Positions 17,786 through 27,760 are shown, counted from the first letter of the stretch. The stretch is DNA of 64,000 nucleotides from an uncultured Verrucomicrobiota bacterium (GCA_937996795.1 CALKUH010000010.1:1-64000), one strand, 5' to 3'. The notes: generated by a model from the letters alone, not told the origin. Numbers and translations: made by a program.

Positions 17786-19000
17786 TCAGCGACCCTCTGG
17801 ATCCAATCCATCCGCGTCCGAAATCAGGTGCGGTCGACGCCCGCCCGTGTAGGTTTCGCACGTTTCGAGCAGCAGTCCGATCAGCTCATTCATCCGCGGG
17901 TTGGCGATGTCGCCGTGGTTCGCACAGATTTCCGAGGTGGTGCGGATCACCCAAAACGGTGTGTCGTTGTAACGAGCGGGGATTTCGTCCAGCACGACGC
18001 GTCCGTCCCGCACCGAGGCGCGGTGGCTCAGCAGGAAATCGGTGTGTCCGTCCGTATGGGCCGCCAGCCACCCTTGCGGGGGCGCGCCGGAACTCGCGGA
18101 TGTGCGGTAGGAGCGAAAGAGGCGCACGATGCCCTGGCCAAAGGGGAATGCGCGCCCGGTAGCGGTGTCGGCCTCCGACGTGATCGACGCGATCAGGGGA
18201 CCGTTGGCCGTCACCGGAGCGCCGCCGGGACCCTCCACGACGCGGCGCACGCGGTAGCGCTTCAACATGTCCACGAAGCGGGCGACATCCACCGCGCGAT
18301 TCGCCGGATTCGCCAGCACGACAAGATCAACCGGCAACGCCTGGCCGACAAAGCCATCCTCCGACGCCCCTTTGACCAGCGCTTGTGACATGGCCGTGAA
18401 CAGGATGCGGCCACCCATCGAATGGCCGTAGAGCACGACGCGCGACTCCGGGTTGAGTTTTGCCTCGTAGACAATGCGGTGGAGCGACTCCTTGAGGTTC
18501 AGCGACGCGACCCGGTCCGCGGCGAGCAGCCGGTTCCAGAACGAAAGCTGCCGGGACCATTTGCCCTTCGCGACATCGCCCCGCCAGCCGATGAACACGC
18601 CGACGACGCGGTTGAGATGCCCCGTCGGCGCGCGCTGCAGTTGCGCGGCGGACTTCGCCACCTCGCGCGCGACCCGGCGCAGGTCGCCCCGCTCGCGCGA
18701 CCAGTCCGCGTTGTTTTTCCACCCGTGGATGAAAACCGGCACGACGATGCCGTCGGGCGATTCCGCGTTGCGGCGGCGGATGGTTTCAAGCGCGCCGCGC
18801 AACTGGTCGATATCCCAGAATTCACCCTCGTCATCGAACTCGATGATGCAGAGGTCGGCGGTTGCCCCGGTGTCGGGGTCGCGCACCTCGCGGAGATACT
18901 CGTCGGGCGCCCGGTTGTATTGCTGGAGCCCGACGCAGCCGGCGAGTCCGGCTGCGCACGCGATCGCCATGGCGGCCCGGATTCGGCGCCAGGCGCTCAT
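17786..19000 (-). CDS. Alpha/beta-hydrolase fold lipoprotein
   Basis: The 404-residue protein has a lipoprotein signal with lipobox 'AGLAGC' near residue 22. Residues about 75-210 contain a hydrolase core with 'VVPVFIHGWKNNADW' (oxyanion region) and the nucleophile elbow 'VVLYGHSMGGRILF' (GHSMG). An esterase or lipase role in the periplasm is likely, with an unknown substrate. Its start overlaps the stop of the upstream regulator by 4 bases, so the two form an operon. A DGHTD/HGDIAN segment near the C-terminus could supply the catalytic Asp and His. Confidence 0.75.
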   Translation of the reverse strand: MSAWRRIRAAMAIACAAGLAGCVGLQQYNRAPDEYLREVRDPDTGATADLCIIEFDDEGEFWDIDQLRGALETIRRRNAESPDGIVVPVFIHGWKNNADWSRERGDLRRVAREVAKSAAQLQRAPTGHLNRVVGVFIGWRGDVAKGKWSRQLSFWNRLLAADRVASLNLKESLHRIVYEAKLNPESRVVLYGHSMGGRILFTAMSQALVKGASEDGFVGQALPVDLVVLANPANRAVDVARFVDMLKRYRVRRVVEGPGGAPVTANGPLIASITSEADTATGRAFPFGQGIVRLFRSYRTSASSGAPPQGWLAAHTDGHTDFLLSHRASVRDGRVVLDEIPARYNDTPFWVIRTTSEICANHGDIANPRMNELIGLLLETCETYTGGRRPHLISDADGLDPEGR

Positions 19001-19557
19001 GCGCGCCGTCCCGCAACGGAGGGCCCGGGCGTGTTGCGTTCCGCGATGGATTCCAGTTCTCGGATCAGCTCGAGCAAATCCGAAAGCGTTTTGCGGTTGG
19101 TGTCGCCGAACCGTTTTCCGATGCCGGACGGGATCACATAGCCGCCCGAGGGGTGGCGCTCGACGAGGCCCTGTTTCTCAAGCGCGCGTACCTTGCGGCG
19201 GCAGGTCTCGCGTGGAATGCCGGTTGCCGCGCTGAGGGAAAACGGGTTGCAGGGCTGGAGGCGGGCCCGCGCCTGCTCGGAGGAAAAATCGACCGATTCG
19301 ACCGCCTGCTTCGCCCGGCCGGAGGAGAAATAGTGGCAGATGTTGTGATGCGCGATTTCGCCCAGCACGAGCGCGGAGAGGATGTCCCCATTGAATTTAT
19401 GATAGAGGCTGTTGAGATGCCGCAGGAAGAACCAGCCCATCAGGATGGCGATGGCGTGGGGGCTCCGCGCGTAGAGTTCGTCCGCGGAGCACGCCGTGAG
19501 TGAGGGGTCCCGCCGGGCGCGAGCGGCTGGTTTTCGATGCCGTTTGGCCATACGCAT
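18997..19557 (-). CDS. Winged-helix transcriptional regulator (CRP/MarR-like tail)
   Basis: The 186-residue protein starts at the MRMAKRHRKP methionine, 8 bases after GGAGG. The N-terminal half is helical ('AIAILMGWFFLRHLNSLYHKF'). The C-terminal half has a clear winged helix: 'NPFSLSAATGIPRETCRRKVRALEKQGLVERHPSGGYVIPSG' lies at about residues 102-145. The layout suggests a repressor with a helical sensor domain. It is translationally coupled to the lipoprotein hydrolase downstream. It is divergent from the outer-membrane barrel gene at 19688, separated by 130 bases, so it may regulate that gene. Confidence 0.65.
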   Translation of the reverse strand: MRMAKRHRKPAARARRDPSLTACSADELYARSPHAIAILMGWFFLRHLNSLYHKFNGDILSALVLGEIAHHNICHYFSSGRAKQAVESVDFSSEQARARLQPCNPFSLSAATGIPRETCRRKVRALEKQGLVERHPSGGYVIPSGIGKRFGDTNRKTLSDLLELIRELESIAERNTPGPSVAGRRA

Positions 19558-19687
19558 GTCAAAATCCTCCGGAACATGAAGTCGTTCGGCAACGCCGACA
19601 CTGCCCAAAATGGGCACTTCCGTCCAGCCTTGGGTGTGGAAGAACCGCGCCGCGCGCGTAGAGTTGGCGCAACAAGGAGGACGGGTC

Positions 19688-20692
19688 ATGCGATTCTGCT
19701 ATGCGGGGGTGTGCGTGGGGTTGATGGCGGTGGCGGCGGGCGCGATTGAGCCGATGCCGGTGGAGCAGGGGTGGCACGGGTTCGTGAGCCCGAGCGTGGT
19801 GGGCATGGAATTCCGCGACAATACGGTCGTCGGTCTCGGCTCGCTGGACATCGGAAGCAAACGGATCGAATCCCTCGACGCGCGCGCGAGCAAGGAGTCC
19901 GCGGGTTCGTTTTCCCTCGCGGGTGAAGTGGGCTACATGTTCACCGATCCCGGCGTGTATGTGTTCCTCGGCAACCGGCTGGAGGATTTCCTGCGTCTCG
20001 ACAACAGCAGCGCGCTCGGCGCGCGGCTCGATGCCGGGCGGGTGGGTGTCCTGGAGGCGAGCGCGCTGTTTTCGCTGGCGCCGACGGAGGTCTGGGAGGA
20101 TCCCTTCCTGACCGGAGCGGATCGAACGGAGACGGATCGCACTTCGTCCGGCGCCCGGTTCGGGATCGCCGGCATCGGCGGCAGCCGCTTTGATGTGGCG
20201 CTGACGGTTCGCCAGGTGGAAATCGACGAAGAGCGCAGCGGCGCGTCGCTTCCGCTCAATGCTGCCGAGCGCGCCCTGCTGCGCCGGGATGGCGACGCGG
20301 CGCGTGTGGAGCTGCTCTACACCTGGTCGCTCAACCCGCGTCACCTCCTGATCCCGGCGGTGGATATGGGCGCCTATGATGCCGACGGCGAGGCGGTGGC
20401 CCGCGAGGGCGCGGGCGTCCAGCTAACCCATGTGTATCAACAGGGGCGGTTGCGCCTGGTCTCGAATGTGGCGTTTCGCCGCGCTGAATTTGAGGAGAAA
20501 AATCCGGTTTTCGGCAGGAAACAGGACGAAGACGAGCGGGTCTTTTCCGTGACTGGATTCTATGGGAACCTCTTCGACCAGCCCAACCTGTCCGGCATGG
20601 CGAGCGTGCTGGTGGCGGAGCGCGATTCCGACATCGGGTTTTATGATGCAGAGGCGACCGTCGCCAGTGTAGGCTTGTTCTACAAGTTCTGA
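19688..20692 (+). CDS. Outer-membrane beta-barrel, DUF2860-like
   Basis: The 334-residue protein follows a strong AAGGAGGACGGGTC ribosome binding site and has a signal peptide ending in AGA. Segments such as 'GEVGYMFTDPGVYVFLGNRLEDFLRLDNSSALGARLD' and 'PTEVWEDPFLTGADRTETDRTSSGARFG' resemble DUF2860 proteins. The alternating strands and the terminal Phe (GLFYKF) fit an outer-membrane barrel. It precedes the RND efflux operon by 52 bases and could be cotranscribed. Its function is unknown. Confidence 0.65.
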   Translation: MRFCYAGVCVGLMAVAAGAIEPMPVEQGWHGFVSPSVVGMEFRDNTVVGLGSLDIGSKRIESLDARASKESAGSFSLAGEVGYMFTDPGVYVFLGNRLEDFLRLDNSSALGARLDAGRVGVLEASALFSLAPTEVWEDPFLTGADRTETDRTSSGARFGIAGIGGSRFDVALTVRQVEIDEERSGASLPLNAAERALLRRDGDAARVELLYTWSLNPRHLLIPAVDMGAYDADGEAVAREGAGVQLTHVYQQGRLRLVSNVAFRRAEFEEKNPVFGRKQDEDERVFSVTGFYGNLFDQPNLSGMASVLVAERDSDIGFYDAEATVASVGLFYKF

Positions 20693-20744
20693 TCCCGCGC
20701 GTGCCCGCCTGCATGGGGGCGCCGCGTCATCCCGGAGTCGATGT

Positions 20745-21815
20745 ATGAATGTTCGTCGCTCGTTGTGCGCCGCGTGGGTTTGCGCGGCGGGGTTGTTGTG
20801 GGGGTGCGGCCGCGGGCTGGAGCAAACGGCGCCCGCTTCGGCGCGCCCGGTGAAACTGGCGGTCGCGGAAGCGCGCGCGCCGGGTCGGGCGTTTACAGCT
20901 TCCGGGCGGATCAAGGCCGCGCAGCGCGCGGAACTTTCCTTTGACCGCGCGGACGTACTCTCGGAGCTGCCGGTGATCCAGGGGCAGCCGGTGCGGGAAG
21001 GAGACGTGCTGGCGCGCCTCGACACGCGCAACCTCGAACTCACGGAAAAAGCGAGGCTCGCGGCCTTCGATGAGGCCCGCACGAATCGCGACCGGCTCCA
21101 GCGCCTGTTTGATCGCCAGGCGGTGGCGCGCGCGGACCTCGACCGGGCGCAGGCCTCGTTCGAAAATGCGGAGGCGAACCTGCTGCAGGTGCGCAAGGAT
21201 CTGGAAACCTCTGTGCTGCGCGCCCCGTTCGCGGGCCGCGTCGCGGCGACGATGGCGGATCGCTTCCAACTCGTACAGGCGCGCCAGCCGATCGTCGTGG
21301 TGCACGACCTTTCGCGCTACGAGGTGGAGATCCAGGTGCCGGAGACGTTCATTCTCCAGGTCGGCCAGTCGACCGGATCACAGGCGACCGCGCGTTTTGA
21401 CCAGTTGCCCGGCCTCGTGTTGCCGGTGAAGCTGAAGGACTTCACGACCGAGGCGAATGCCGAAACCCTGACGTATAACGCGGTCTTCACGATGGAGGCG
21501 CCGGAAGGTTCGGTGCTCCTGCCCGGCATGTCGGTGGCCATCGGGATAGCGTTGCAGCAGGCGGGTCCGCCAGGCGCCTGCTGGGTGCCGGAACGCGCGC
21601 TATTCTCCGACGATGCGCGGCGCACACTGGTGTGGCGGGTCGATCCCGGGACGAGCCGGGTCGCCGCGCAGCCCGTGGAGATCGGGCTTCGGCGCGGCGG
21701 GTATGCGCAGGTGACCGGCGGCCTTGCCGAGGGCGACCAGGTCGCGGTGTCGGGCCTGCACACGTTGAGGGAAGGCGACGAAGTCCGGGCGTATGCCGCG
21801 CCTGATCGCTCGTGA
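20745..21815 (+). CDS. RND efflux periplasmic adaptor (membrane fusion protein), lipoprotein
   Basis: The 356-residue protein has a signal ending in a cysteine (LLWGCG), so it is probably lipid-anchored. It has the adaptor order: a beta-barrel/lipoyl half ('GRIKAAQRAELSFDRADVLSELPVIQGQPVREGDVLARLD'), a short alpha hairpin (residues about 85-145, 'DEARTNRDRLQRLFDRQAVARADLDRAQASFENAEANL'), the second lipoyl half ('VLRAPFAGRVAATM') and the C-terminal barrel domains. It links the inner-membrane pump to the outer-membrane channel. The next gene follows within 7 bases. Confidence 0.92.
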   Translation: MNVRRSLCAAWVCAAGLLWGCGRGLEQTAPASARPVKLAVAEARAPGRAFTASGRIKAAQRAELSFDRADVLSELPVIQGQPVREGDVLARLDTRNLELTEKARLAAFDEARTNRDRLQRLFDRQAVARADLDRAQASFENAEANLLQVRKDLETSVLRAPFAGRVAATMADRFQLVQARQPIVVVHDLSRYEVEIQVPETFILQVGQSTGSQATARFDQLPGLVLPVKLKDFTTEANAETLTYNAVFTMEAPEGSVLLPGMSVAIGIALQQAGPPGACWVPERALFSDDARRTLVWRVDPGTSRVAAQPVEIGLRRGGYAQVTGGLAEGDQVAVSGLHTLREGDEVRAYAAPDRS

Positions 21816-21822
21816 GCGCGCC

Positions 21823-24800
21823 ATGACGATTGCCGAATATTGTTTTCAGAAGCGCACGATTTCCTACCTGTTGTGCGTCCTGATCCTGTTGGGCGGCCTC
21901 GCGGTCTATCCGACGCTGGGCCGCTTCGAGGACCCCGCGGTCGCGATCAAGATCTGTCCCGTCATCACGCCGTATCCCGGGGCCTCGCCGCGCGAGGTGG
22001 AGGACGAGGTCACGGAGGTGATCGAATCCGCCCTGCAAAGCATGTGGCAGGTGAAGAAGGTCACGTCCGTCTCGCAGGCGGGGCTCTCGATCGTGAAGGC
22101 GGAGTTCACCGAGACCTTCCGCAAGAGCGACCTGCCGCAGATTTTTGACGAGGTGCGGCGCAAGGTCGCGGACGCGCAGAAGGACCTGCCGCCGGGCGCG
22201 CAGCCGTCGATCGTGAACGACGACTTCGGCGACGAATACGGCATGCTGCTCGCGCTCACGGGCGACGGCTATACGCTGAAGGAGATCGAGGACTTTGCGG
22301 ATTTCCTCCGCACGGAGCTGCTGCAGGTGTCCGGTGTCGCGCGCATCGTGTTCTGGGGCGTGCAGCAGGAGATGATCTACATCGAGATTTCGCGCGCGCG
22401 CCTCGGCCAGTTCGGTCTCTCGCTGGATGCGGTCCTGCAGTCACTCCAGCAGCACAACCAGGTGGTTGCCGCGGGCACGGTCACGGAGGACGACCGCCGC
22501 ATGCGCATCCAGCTCACCGGCGCGGCCGACTCGTGGGAGACGTTGGGCGACCTCGCCTTGGTCGGGCGCGATGCCGGCACGGTGCGGTTGCGCGATGTGG
22601 CGACGCTGGTGCGCGATGTGCAGGATCCGCCCAGCGCGATCCTGAAGGTGAACGGCCGGCGCGCGCTCGCCATCGGCATCTCCACCGTGGAGGGCGGCAA
22701 CGTCGTGGCCGTCGGCAACGCGGTCGGTGCGCGCCTGCGCGAACTGGAGGCGCGCCGTCCCACCGGGCTCGACCTGCACATTCTTTCCTACCAGGGCGAG
22801 ACAGTGGACCAGGCGGTGCGCGGGTTCGTCGTCAGCGTGTTCCAGGCGCTCGGCATCGTGGTCGGCGTGCTGATGTTGTTCATGGGGTTGCGCAGCGGCG
22901 TGATCATCGGCGTGGTGCTGCTGATGATTGTCGCGGGCACGTTCATTATCATGAAGATGATGGGCCTCGACCTGCAGCGCATCTCGCTTGGCGCGCTGAT
23001 CGTGGCGCTCGGCATGCTGGTGGACAATGCGATCGTGGTGACCGACGGCATTCTCGTGCGCATCGGAAAGGGCGAGGATCGGGTCAAGGCCGCGGGCGCG
23101 GTGGTGCAACAGACCTTCTGGCCGCTGCTCGGCGCGACATTCGTGGCAATCATGGCGTTCGCCGCGATCGGATTTTCGCCCGACTCGACCGGTGAATACT
23201 GCAATTCGCTGTTCAAGGTCATTGCGATTTCCCTGCTGCTGAGCTGGCTGTTCGCCGTCACGGCGACGCCGTTGCTTTGCGTGGATTTCCTCAAGGCGCC
23301 GAAACACGCGGGGACATCGGCCGCGCCGGGGCGGATTTCCGGGCTGTACCGCTCGTTCCTGGCGTCCGTGCTCGCGCGCCGCGGCCTCGTGATCGTGGTG
23401 ATGACGCTTCTGCTCGCGCTGGGCCTGTTCGGGTTCGGCAAGGTCAAGCCGGGCTTCTTCCCGCAGTCCGCGCGCCCGGAGTTCGTCCTGGACTACTGGC
23501 TGCCCCAGGGCACGCACATCCAGCGCACGCTGGCCGACACGGAGCGGCTGGAGCGCTTCGTGATGGAGCTCGACGGCGTGGAGAAGGTGTCCACCTGGGT
23601 GGGCCGCGGCGCGATTCGCTTCATGCTGGTCTATTCGCCGGAGGACGCGAACTCCGCCTACGCGCAGTTGCTGATCACCGTGCGCGACCACCGGATGATC
23701 GACGCGTTGACGGAAAAGATTCGCGCCGAACTCGACGCCCACTATCTCGATGCGCAATACAAACTTTGGAAGTTCGTGCTCGGCCCCGGCGGCGGCAGTG
23801 CGATTGAGGCGCGCTTCGCCGGTCCCGAGACCGCCGTGCTGCGCGACCTGGTCCGGCAGGCGTCCGACATCATGCACGCGCACACCAACGCGGCGAACAT
23901 CAAGAATGACTGGCGCCAGCCGGTGCCGGTGGTGCACGCGGTATTGCGGTCCGAGGTCGCCGCGCAGGTCGGGATCACCCGGCCCGAGGTTGCCGCCGCC
24001 CTGGAGGTTGCGGCCGAGGGCCGTCGCGTCGGGGTCTATCGCGAGGGCGATGACGTGCTCGGCATCGTCGCGCGCCTGCCCGCCGGCGAGGGCAACGATG
24101 TCGAGCAACTCGACCAGATCACCGTCACGAGCCGCGCGACGGGCCGCAACGTGCCTGTCGGCCAGCTCATTGGCGGATGGGAAACGCACTGGGAAAATCC
24201 GCTCATCCTGCGACGGGACCGCGAGCGCACGATGACGGCGCAATGCGACGCGGCGTCCGGTCCGAGCGCCAAGCTTTACGCGGCGCTGCGTCCGGCCATC
24301 GAGGCGATCCCGCTTCCCGAAGGCTACCGGCTGGAGTGGGGCGGCGATTACGAAAAATCCACCAACGCCAACGCGGGGATCGCCGGCACGATGCCGATCA
24401 CCTTCCTGATCATGGTGGTGCTGATCGTCATGATGTTCAACGCGATCCGCCAGCCGGTCATCATCTTCCTCACCGTCCCGCTCGCCGTGATCGGCGTGGC
24501 CGCCGGCCTGCTCGCGACCGGCGTCGCCTTCGATTTCATGGCCACGCTTGGGTTCCTGAGTCTCGCGGGCATGTTGATCAAGAACTCCGTCGTGCTCATC
24601 GACCAGATGGACCTGGAGATGAAGAGTGGAAAGCGTCCGCTCGACGCGATCCTCGACTCCACGCTCGACCGCACGCGGCCCGTGGTGCTTGGCGCGCTGA
24701 CGACGGTGCTCGGCCTGTTCCCGCTGCTGGGCGACGTGTTTTTCAAGGGGCTTGCCGTGGTCATCATGTTCGGCCTTTCGTTCGCCGCAGTGCTGACCCT

Positions 24801-24852
24801 GGTGGTGGTTCCGGTGCTCTATGCCCTGTTCTTCAAGGTGTCCAAGCGATGA
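21823..24852 (+). CDS. RND efflux transporter (AcrB/HAE1-like)
   Basis: The 1009-residue pump shows the AcrB pattern. An N-terminal membrane segment (RTISYLLCVLILLGGLAVYPTL) is followed by the porter domain start 'PYPGASPREVEDEVTEVIE'. The 'GALIVALGMLVDNAIVVTDGILVRIGKGEDR' helix 4 contains the proton-relay Asp. A second half ends in 'LSLAGMLIKNSVVLIDQMDLEM' and 'LGALTTVLGLFPLL'. It exports small molecules powered by the proton gradient. Start choice: MTIAEYCFQKRTISYLL, as in the family; an earlier in-frame ATG overlaps the adaptor gene. Its stop overlaps the next start. Confidence 0.94.
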   Translation: MTIAEYCFQKRTISYLLCVLILLGGLAVYPTLGRFEDPAVAIKICPVITPYPGASPREVEDEVTEVIESALQSMWQVKKVTSVSQAGLSIVKAEFTETFRKSDLPQIFDEVRRKVADAQKDLPPGAQPSIVNDDFGDEYGMLLALTGDGYTLKEIEDFADFLRTELLQVSGVARIVFWGVQQEMIYIEISRARLGQFGLSLDAVLQSLQQHNQVVAAGTVTEDDRRMRIQLTGAADSWETLGDLALVGRDAGTVRLRDVATLVRDVQDPPSAILKVNGRRALAIGISTVEGGNVVAVGNAVGARLRELEARRPTGLDLHILSYQGETVDQAVRGFVVSVFQALGIVVGVLMLFMGLRSGVIIGVVLLMIVAGTFIIMKMMGLDLQRISLGALIVALGMLVDNAIVVTDGILVRIGKGEDRVKAAGAVVQQTFWPLLGATFVAIMAFAAIGFSPDSTGEYCNSLFKVIAISLLLSWLFAVTATPLLCVDFLKAPKHAGTSAAPGRISGLYRSFLASVLARRGLVIVVMTLLLALGLFGFGKVKPGFFPQSARPEFVLDYWLPQGTHIQRTLADTERLERFVMELDGVEKVSTWVGRGAIRFMLVYSPEDANSAYAQLLITVRDHRMIDALTEKIRAELDAHYLDAQYKLWKFVLGPGGGSAIEARFAGPETAVLRDLVRQASDIMHAHTNAANIKNDWRQPVPVVHAVLRSEVAAQVGITRPEVAAALEVAAEGRRVGVYREGDDVLGIVARLPAGEGNDVEQLDQITVTSRATGRNVPVGQLIGGWETHWENPLILRRDRERTMTAQCDAASGPSAKLYAALRPAIEAIPLPEGYRLEWGGDYEKSTNANAGIAGTMPITFLIMVVLIVMMFNAIRQPVIIFLTVPLAVIGVAAGLLATGVAFDFMATLGFLSLAGMLIKNSVVLIDQMDLEMKSGKRPLDAILDSTLDRTRPVVLGALTTVLGLFPLLGDVFFKGLAVVIMFGLSFAAVLTLVVVPVLYALFFKVSKR

Positions 24853-26246
24853 AATGCATCCGTTCAATCACAGCGCTCGCGCTGCTCGTCGTGTATGCCG
24901 GTTGCGCGCGGCTCGCGGGACCGGCCTACGAGCGGCCCGACGTGCGGGCGGCGTCCGGCTGGACGGCGCCGTCCAGCAATGACGTTGCCACGCTGAAGCC
25001 CGACTGGTGGAACGCCTTTGGCGATCCGACCCTGTCGAGTCTGGTGCGGCAGGCGCTGGCCGGGAACTATGACCTGCGCGTCGCCGCGGGCCGTGTGACC
25101 CGGGCCGAGGCGCTGGCGGGCGTCGCCGCGAGCCGGCGCCTGCCCTCGTTTGGCTTGAGCGCGGGCGCCACGTTTGGCCGGCAGGACCTCGGATCCGGTT
25201 CCAGCGCGAGCACGGAGAGCTACGATCTCGGCGCGGGTCTGACTTGGGAGCTCGACCTCTGGGGCAAACTGAAAAAGGGCGAGGCCGCGGCGGATGCCGA
25301 GGTGCGCGCGTCGGGCGCGGATTGGCGCGCGGCCTATCTCGTCGTGGCGAGCCAGGTGGCGGGCCAGTATTTCCGGCTGCGCCAGCTGGATGAGCTGGCG
25401 ACGCTGTACGAACGATTCATCGCCGGGGGTGAACGCATCCTGTCCTTCTACGAGGCGCGCGCCGAGGAAAACATCGTGTCGATCGACGCCGTCTTGCGGC
25501 AGCGCGCGGAACTGCGCCGGCTGGAGCGCGAGTGGCAGGAACTCAAACGCGAACGCGCCACGATCGAAAATGGACTCGCCGCGCTGCTGGGTTTGCCCGC
25601 GGGCGAGTTGAAGGTCGCACCCATGCGCGAGGGCGAACGCCTCTCCGCCGCGCCGGTTCCCGCCGGTTTGCCGGCCGATCTGCTGGATCGCAGGCCCGAT
25701 ATCCTCGCGGCGGAATACCGCGTGCTCGCCGCGTACAATTTGACCGGACAGGCCCGGCTCGACCGGTTGCCCAGCATCGCGCTCACCGGGCGTGGCGGCA
25801 GTTCCAGCGACTCGCTGGGCGGTTTGTTGAGCCAGTGGCTGTTGGGCGGCGGACCCTCCATCAACATCCCCCTTCTGGACCCCTCCAAAAAACGCCAGGT
25901 TGCCGTGCGCGAAGCCGAGGCCGCGATTGCATCCGACCAATATCGCGCCACCGTCATCAAGGCGTTCCAGGAGGTCGAAAACACCCTTGTTTCCCTCGCC
26001 AGCCGGCGCGAGCAAGCGGTGTCCGCCGACGCCGCGCTGCGCGACCTGCGCAAGGCCCAGACCATCAACCAGGCGCAGTTCGAGGAGGGCCTGCTGTCCC
26101 AGCTGCAGGTCCTGGAGGCCGAGCGCAGCCTGTTGCAGAGCGAGCAGGTCGCGCTCGATGTGCAGTACCGCCTGCTGAACGAAACCGTGACGCTCTACAA
26201 GGCGCTCGGCGGCGGCTGGCCGCCGGAGACCCCAGGCGCGGAATAG
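24849..26246 (+). CDS. Outer-membrane efflux channel, NodT/TolC family lipoprotein
   Basis: The 465-residue protein is a TolC-like channel. It has a lipobox signal ('LLVVYAGC'), the family opening 'GPAYERPDVRAASGW...WWNAFGDPTLSSLVRQAL', two long coiled-coil repeats and the 'LPADLLDRRPDILAAEYRVLAA' motif between the repeats. It completes the tripartite pump with the two genes upstream. The start overlaps the RND stop by 4 bases. Confidence 0.93.
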   Translation: MKCIRSITALALLVVYAGCARLAGPAYERPDVRAASGWTAPSSNDVATLKPDWWNAFGDPTLSSLVRQALAGNYDLRVAAGRVTRAEALAGVAASRRLPSFGLSAGATFGRQDLGSGSSASTESYDLGAGLTWELDLWGKLKKGEAAADAEVRASGADWRAAYLVVASQVAGQYFRLRQLDELATLYERFIAGGERILSFYEARAEENIVSIDAVLRQRAELRRLEREWQELKRERATIENGLAALLGLPAGELKVAPMREGERLSAAPVPAGLPADLLDRRPDILAAEYRVLAAYNLTGQARLDRLPSIALTGRGGSSSDSLGGLLSQWLLGGGPSINIPLLDPSKKRQVAVREAEAAIASDQYRATVIKAFQEVENTLVSLASRREQAVSADAALRDLRKAQTINQAQFEEGLLSQLQVLEAERSLLQSEQVALDVQYRLLNETVTLYKALGGGWPPETPGAE

Positions 26247-26264
26247 GCGTTCGCATCGACTCCC

Positions 26265-26921
26265 ATGTGGCTGGCCCGCCATCTCGACACGTCCGATGCC
26301 CTGGCTGAAATCCTTTTCGGCCTGATCATGGTCCTCACGTTCACCCTGGCCGCGGGCTTTGTGGCGTCGGAGGGCGCGGCAGGGGTTCGCGAAATCCTGA
26401 CCGCCGCCATCGGGTGCAACCTGGCCTGGGGACTCATCGATGCCGCGATGTATGTGATGAGTTCGGCCATGCACCGGGGCCGCCGCAGGCGTTTTGCCGC
26501 CGCCATCCGGGCTGCGCCCGACGAAGCCGCGCGCATGCGTGTGGTGGAGGCGGAAATTGGCGACGATCTGGGCTCGCTGCCCAACCCGGCGGAGCGCGAG
26601 GCCTTGTTCAACTCCATTGCTCGCATCGCGCAAAATGCCCGCGCGACGCCGCTGCGCCTGGCGCGCACCGACTGGATGGGCGCGTGGAACTGCTTTTATC
26701 TCGTGGCGGGCACCACGATTCCGGCCATCCTGCCGTTCCTCATCATTCGCGATGACCCGTTTCTGGCGCTGCGTGTTTCGAACCATGTGCTCGCCCTGCT
26801 GCTCTTCGCCGTCGGTTTCATCTGGGCCCGGGAGACCGGCTTGCGGCCCTGGCGCGCCGCCTTCGTTTTCCTTCTCGCCAGTCTGGCCCTCGTGTATGTT
26901 GCCATCGCGCTGGGCGGCTGA
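26265..26921 (+). CDS. Integral membrane protein, VIT1/CCC1-like architecture (tentative)
   Basis: The 218-residue protein has about five membrane segments. Two lie near the N-terminus (EILFGLIMVLTFTLAAGF and ILTAAIGCNLAWGLIDAAMYVM), then a cytosolic helical stretch (residues 70-135), then three C-terminal segments. The split arrangement, with 'GFVASEGAAGVREILTAAIGCN', recalls VIT1/CCC1 iron/manganese transporters, but the diagnostic Gly-rich and acidic metal motifs are weak. It follows the efflux operon by 18 bases and may belong to the same transcript. Confidence 0.5.
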   Translation: MWLARHLDTSDALAEILFGLIMVLTFTLAAGFVASEGAAGVREILTAAIGCNLAWGLIDAAMYVMSSAMHRGRRRRFAAAIRAAPDEAARMRVVEAEIGDDLGSLPNPAEREALFNSIARIAQNARATPLRLARTDWMGAWNCFYLVAGTTIPAILPFLIIRDDPFLALRVSNHVLALLLFAVGFIWARETGLRPWRAAFVFLLASLALVYVAIALGG

Positions 26922-26946
26922 CCCCGGTGCGCCAACAGGAATACTC

Positions 26947-27747
26947 ATGAACCCTTACGCACGTCTTCCTTTTCCGCTGCTTCTTGTGGTCCTCGCTGCG
27001 GCCTTCACTGTTTCCTGCGCGTTGCCTTCCGCGATGCGCGGGACACCGCCGCTGCGCGTGGGGCTTGCGCCGGACCTTCCGCCGCTGGCGTTCATGCAGG
27101 ACGGGCGGATGGCGGGACTTGAACTGGAACTGGCGCGGGATCTCGCGCAGGCGCTGGGCCGCCCGGTCGAGGTGTCTGGCATGCCCTGGAAGGAACTGCT
27201 GCGCGCGCTGGAGGAACGCCGGATCGATGTCGTCATGGGCGGCATCACCATTACCGAGGAGCGCCGTACCCTGGTGGCGTTCACGCAGCCGGTCCTGGAG
27301 AGCGGTCTGCTGGCGATGATCCGGGCCGGCGACCTGGAGACCCTGAAGGACCCCGCCGCCCTGCACGAGCGCGGCGGGCAGCTCGGTGTCATGCCGGGCA
27401 CGACGAGCGATGCCTTCGTGCAGCGCGAGTTTCGGAAAGGCCGGCGGGTAGCGGTGGCGCGCGCGGAGGATGCGCCCATCCTGTTGCAGCGGCGTTCCAT
27501 CGATGCGTTCGTGCATGACCTTCCCGCCCTCGTCTGGCTGCACGGGCGCAATGCGGCCGATACCGCGCTCATCCCGGAACTCCTGCATCGGGAACAGATC
27601 GCATGGGCCCTGCGGCGGGACGACGCGGCGTTGCGGGAGGAGATTGACGCCGTGCTGAGCCGGTGGAAGCAGGATGGCACACTGGATGTGGCCATCCACC
27701 GTTGGTTGCCTTATTACGCGAAACTTGTGGATCGTAAATCGCCTTGA
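26947..27747 (+). CDS. Family 3 substrate-binding lipoprotein
   Basis: The 266-residue protein has a lipoprotein signal (lipobox 'FTVSC', Cys at about 22) and the solute-binding protein family 3 fold. It shows 'LRVGLAPDLPPLAFMQDGRMAGLELELARDLAQALG', 'ALEERRIDVVMGGITITEERRTLVAFTQPVLESG' and 'LGVMPGTTSDAFVQREF'. Such proteins bind amino acids or similar solutes in the periplasm. No permease or ATPase lies nearby, so it may be a sensor component or use a distant transporter. Confidence 0.85.
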   Translation: MNPYARLPFPLLLVVLAAAFTVSCALPSAMRGTPPLRVGLAPDLPPLAFMQDGRMAGLELELARDLAQALGRPVEVSGMPWKELLRALEERRIDVVMGGITITEERRTLVAFTQPVLESGLLAMIRAGDLETLKDPAALHERGGQLGVMPGTTSDAFVQREFRKGRRVAVARAEDAPILLQRRSIDAFVHDLPALVWLHGRNAADTALIPELLHREQIAWALRRDDAALREEIDAVLSRWKQDGTLDVAIHRWLPYYAKLVDRKSP

Positions 27748-27760
27748 TGGAAATGGCCCC

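Noticed and set aside
22441..24867. Long reverse frame opposite the RND pump
   Set aside because: It is His-, Asp- and Arg-rich without any domain; the pump on the forward strand is complete.
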